A stretch of 64,000 bases of DNA from Pseudomonas sp. (lineage in GTDB: Bacteria > Pseudomonadota > Gammaproteobacteria > Pseudomonadales > Pseudomonadaceae), in contig NZ_PEKX01000012.1 in assembly GCF_002796985.1 (NCBI RefSeq), forward strand, positions 1 through 64,000, in the 5' to 3' direction. Both the position numbers and the translations under genes were made by a program. A model generated the notes under the pieces. The model saw only the letters and a list, made by a program, of their open reading frames with translations. It was not told the origin of the DNA and did not search any database. Shown one piece after another: positions 61,197-64,000 of the stretch. Each line of letters opens with the position of its first letter. Positions within the stretch are counted from its first letter, which is position 1.

Positions 61197-61278
61197 TGTA
61201 GGAGCGAGCTTGCTCGCGAACCACCCCGGCTGCGGAGTATGTTCGCGAGCAAGGACTAGACGTCCCCCTCGGTCCTAC
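61197..61278. repeat. REP pair with altered right arm
   Basis: As at 60144-60238: normal left copy, right copy with GACTAGACGTCCCCCT in the arm. Confidence 0.8.
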
Positions 61279-61337
61279 AAAGAGCCCCCACATCCCGGTA
61301 CAGTGCGCCCTCCACCCTCCCCGCGCGCGGCCCACCG

Positions 61338-62762
<1,425 letters not shown>

Positions 62763-62779
62763 GCTTTTATCCCTAAACA

Positions 62780-62872
62780 GAGACAAGTCTCAAAATAGAG
62801 ACAGATCGACTATTCCGCAGATTTCCTTGAGCCCCGGCGAAGCCTTCGTGCGATCTGTCTCCATTCGGAGAC
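62780..62872. promoter_or_regulatory. Putative activator sites upstream of the porin gene
   Basis: Palindromes GAGAC-AA-GTCTC (62780-62791) and GTCTCC-ATTC-GGAGAC (62857-62872). In addition GAGACAGATCG (about 62798-62808) is repeated in inverted form as CGATCTGTCTC (62851-62861). They lie 65-155 bp before the -24 element. Confidence 0.55.
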
Positions 62873-62936
62873 GAATGCTTTTCTCCGGCAGCCGAAATTC
62901 TCAAAATAAGACTTAAAAATCAGATAGTTACAATCC

Positions 62937-62952
62937 TGGCACGGTCCTGGCT
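62937..62952 (+). promoter_or_regulatory. Sigma-54 promoter of the OprD-family porin gene
   Basis: TGGCACG-N4-TGGCT with GG and GC 10 bp apart. The transcript would start near 62964, about 120 bp before the ATG. Confidence 0.75.
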
Positions 62953-63086
62953 ATGTCGCCTCTCGCGGCCTGAAACGCCGCACAGCCGACATAACAACAA
63001 TCAAAGCTGCCCGAACGCGAACAGACCCCAGCGGACATTACGGCTAGTCCCGCTTCGCACACGGCGCCGCGCCAGGAGATCACCCG

Positions 63087-64000
63087 ATGAGCCGCTCCAA
63101 GCTCAATCATGCCGCCGTTCTGACCGCCCTCGGTTCCACCCTCGCCCTGTCGCCCCAGGCCTTCGCCGAATTCGTTGCCGACAGCAAGGCCAGCGTCGAA
63201 CTGCGCAACTTCTACTTCAACCGTGATTTCCGCCAGGACAACGCCCCGCAGTCCAAACAGGACGAATGGGCCCAGGGCTTCCTGCTGCGCTACGAATCCG
63301 GCTACACCGAAGGCACCATCGGCGTCGGCGTCGATGCCCTCGGCCTGCTCGGCGTGAAGCTGGATTCGAGCCCCGACCGCGCCGGCTCCGGCCTGCTGCC
63401 AAGCGACAAGGACAAGCTCAACGGCGCAGCGGACGATTACAGCCAACTGGGCCTGACCGCCAAGCTGCGCGCCTCGAAGAGCACGCTGAAGATCGGCACC
63501 CTGTTGCCCAAGGTCCCCACCGTACAGGCCAACGACACGCGCCTGCTGCCGCAGACCTTCGAAGGCGCACAACTGAGTTCGGCCGAGTTCGCCGGCCTGA
63601 CCTTCGACGGCGGCCGCCTGCGCCAGGTGAGCCAGCGCGACTCGTCCAACCGTGAGGACATGAGCGTCACCAGCGGCAGCGCGCGCGGCATCGTCGCCAC
63701 CGACACCAGCGACCAGTTCGACTTCGCCGGCCTGAGCTACAAGTGGACAGCGCAGCTGACCACCGGCTACAGCTACGCCAAGCTCGACGGGCTCTACGAC
63801 CAGCACATCGTCAACCTGGTGCACATGCTGCCCATCGTCGCCGGCCAGACGTTGAAAACCGACCTGCGCTACGCGCGCTCCGACGACGACGGTCACAGCA
63901 ACGTCGACAACCGCGCGTTCAGCGCCATGCTCACCTACACCCTGGGTGGCCACGGTTTCAGTGCCGGTTACCAGACCATGAGCGGCGACACCGGTTACGC
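63087..64000 (+). CDS. OprD-family outer-membrane porin (3' end outside the window)
   Basis: About 304 residues are visible of a typical 410-450. A signal peptide (AAVLTALGSTLALSPQAFA) is followed by the OprD-family start FVADSKASVELRNFYFNRDFR, DEWAQGFLLRYESGYTEG and GTIGVGVDALGLLGVKLDS, all characteristic. It is a substrate-specific channel for small organic acids or amino acids; the specific compound is unknown. AGGAGAT precedes the ATG. A sigma-54 promoter and palindromes upstream point to induction by the activator encoded just before it. Confidence 0.92.
   Translation, partial: MSRSKLNHAAVLTALGSTLALSPQAFAEFVADSKASVELRNFYFNRDFRQDNAPQSKQDEWAQGFLLRYESGYTEGTIGVGVDALGLLGVKLDSSPDRAGSGLLPSDKDKLNGAADDYSQLGLTAKLRASKSTLKIGTLLPKVPTVQANDTRLLPQTFEGAQLSSAEFAGLTFDGGRLRQVSQRDSSNREDMSVTSGSARGIVATDTSDQFDFAGLSYKWTAQLTTGYSYAKLDGLYDQHIVNLVHMLPIVAGQTLKTDLRYARSDDDGHSNVDNRAFSAMLTYTLGGHGFSAGYQTMSGDTGY

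Overview
The window reads as a chromosomal segment of a high-GC Pseudomonas, probably of the P. aeruginosa / P. nitroreducens / P. citronellolis side of the genus. The signs are the base composition, the many copies of the Pseudomonas REP element (core GGAGCGAGCTTGCTCGCG), a complete liuRABCDE operon, an OprD-family porin, FosA and PbpG. I see no rRNA, tRNA, insertion sequence, prophage or CRISPR array. The species assignment is inference.

Layout: 0-10 kb holds the 5' part of a chemoreceptor gene, an AraC regulator, a LiuR-box-controlled acyl-CoA synthetase, pbpG, a thioesterase/thiolase pair, a TetR regulator and an SDR. 10-16 kb is a tightly coupled four-gene operon on the minus strand that looks like an uncharacterised exopolysaccharide synthesis and export machine. 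It encodes a zinc-ribbon/degenerate GGDEF protein, a processive GT2 synthase, an outer-membrane TolC channel fused to a putative glycoside hydrolase, and an HlyD-type adaptor. A FleQ-like box lies upstream. 16-27 kb carries the structural genes of quinohemoprotein amine dehydrogenase (qhpA-D-C-B), a divergent CcmF-like heme lyase, an MHS transporter and an aldehyde dehydrogenase. 27-47 kb is mixed accessory metabolism: GST, GabP-type permease, AraC/GlxA regulator, amidase, GNAT, FosA, B3/B4 protein, a repeat-rich autotransporter, a metallo-beta-lactamase-fold protein, an NCS2 purine permease, and ptrR-sad. 47-53.6 kb carries the remaining amine dehydrogenase maturation genes (qhpG, qhpE, qhpF), with qhpF overlapped by a sigma-54 activator gene. 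53.8-61.2 kb is liuRABCDE (leucine/isovalerate catabolism). 61.3-64 kb is a second sigma-54 activator and the start of an OprD-type porin with its own sigma-54 promoter.

How parts work together: the two qhp blocks, 27 kb apart, together supply every known QHNDH structural and maturation function: alpha, beta and gamma subunits, the thioether-forming radical SAM enzyme, the leader protease, the exporter and the Trp hydroxylase. A shared inverted repeat, CTGTC-N9-GACAG (one mismatch in one copy), lies upstream of qhpA, the ccmF-like gene and the aldehyde dehydrogenase gene. Good -24/-12 promoters accompany it at qhpA and the dehydrogenase gene. This suggests that the activator encoded next to qhpF runs an amine-to-aldehyde-to-acid regulon. 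Separately, a 25-bp LiuR operator found in front of liuR is repeated without change in front of the acyl-CoA synthetase about 49 kb away, placing that enzyme in the LiuR regulon.

The best candidate for an undescribed system is the 10-16 kb operon.
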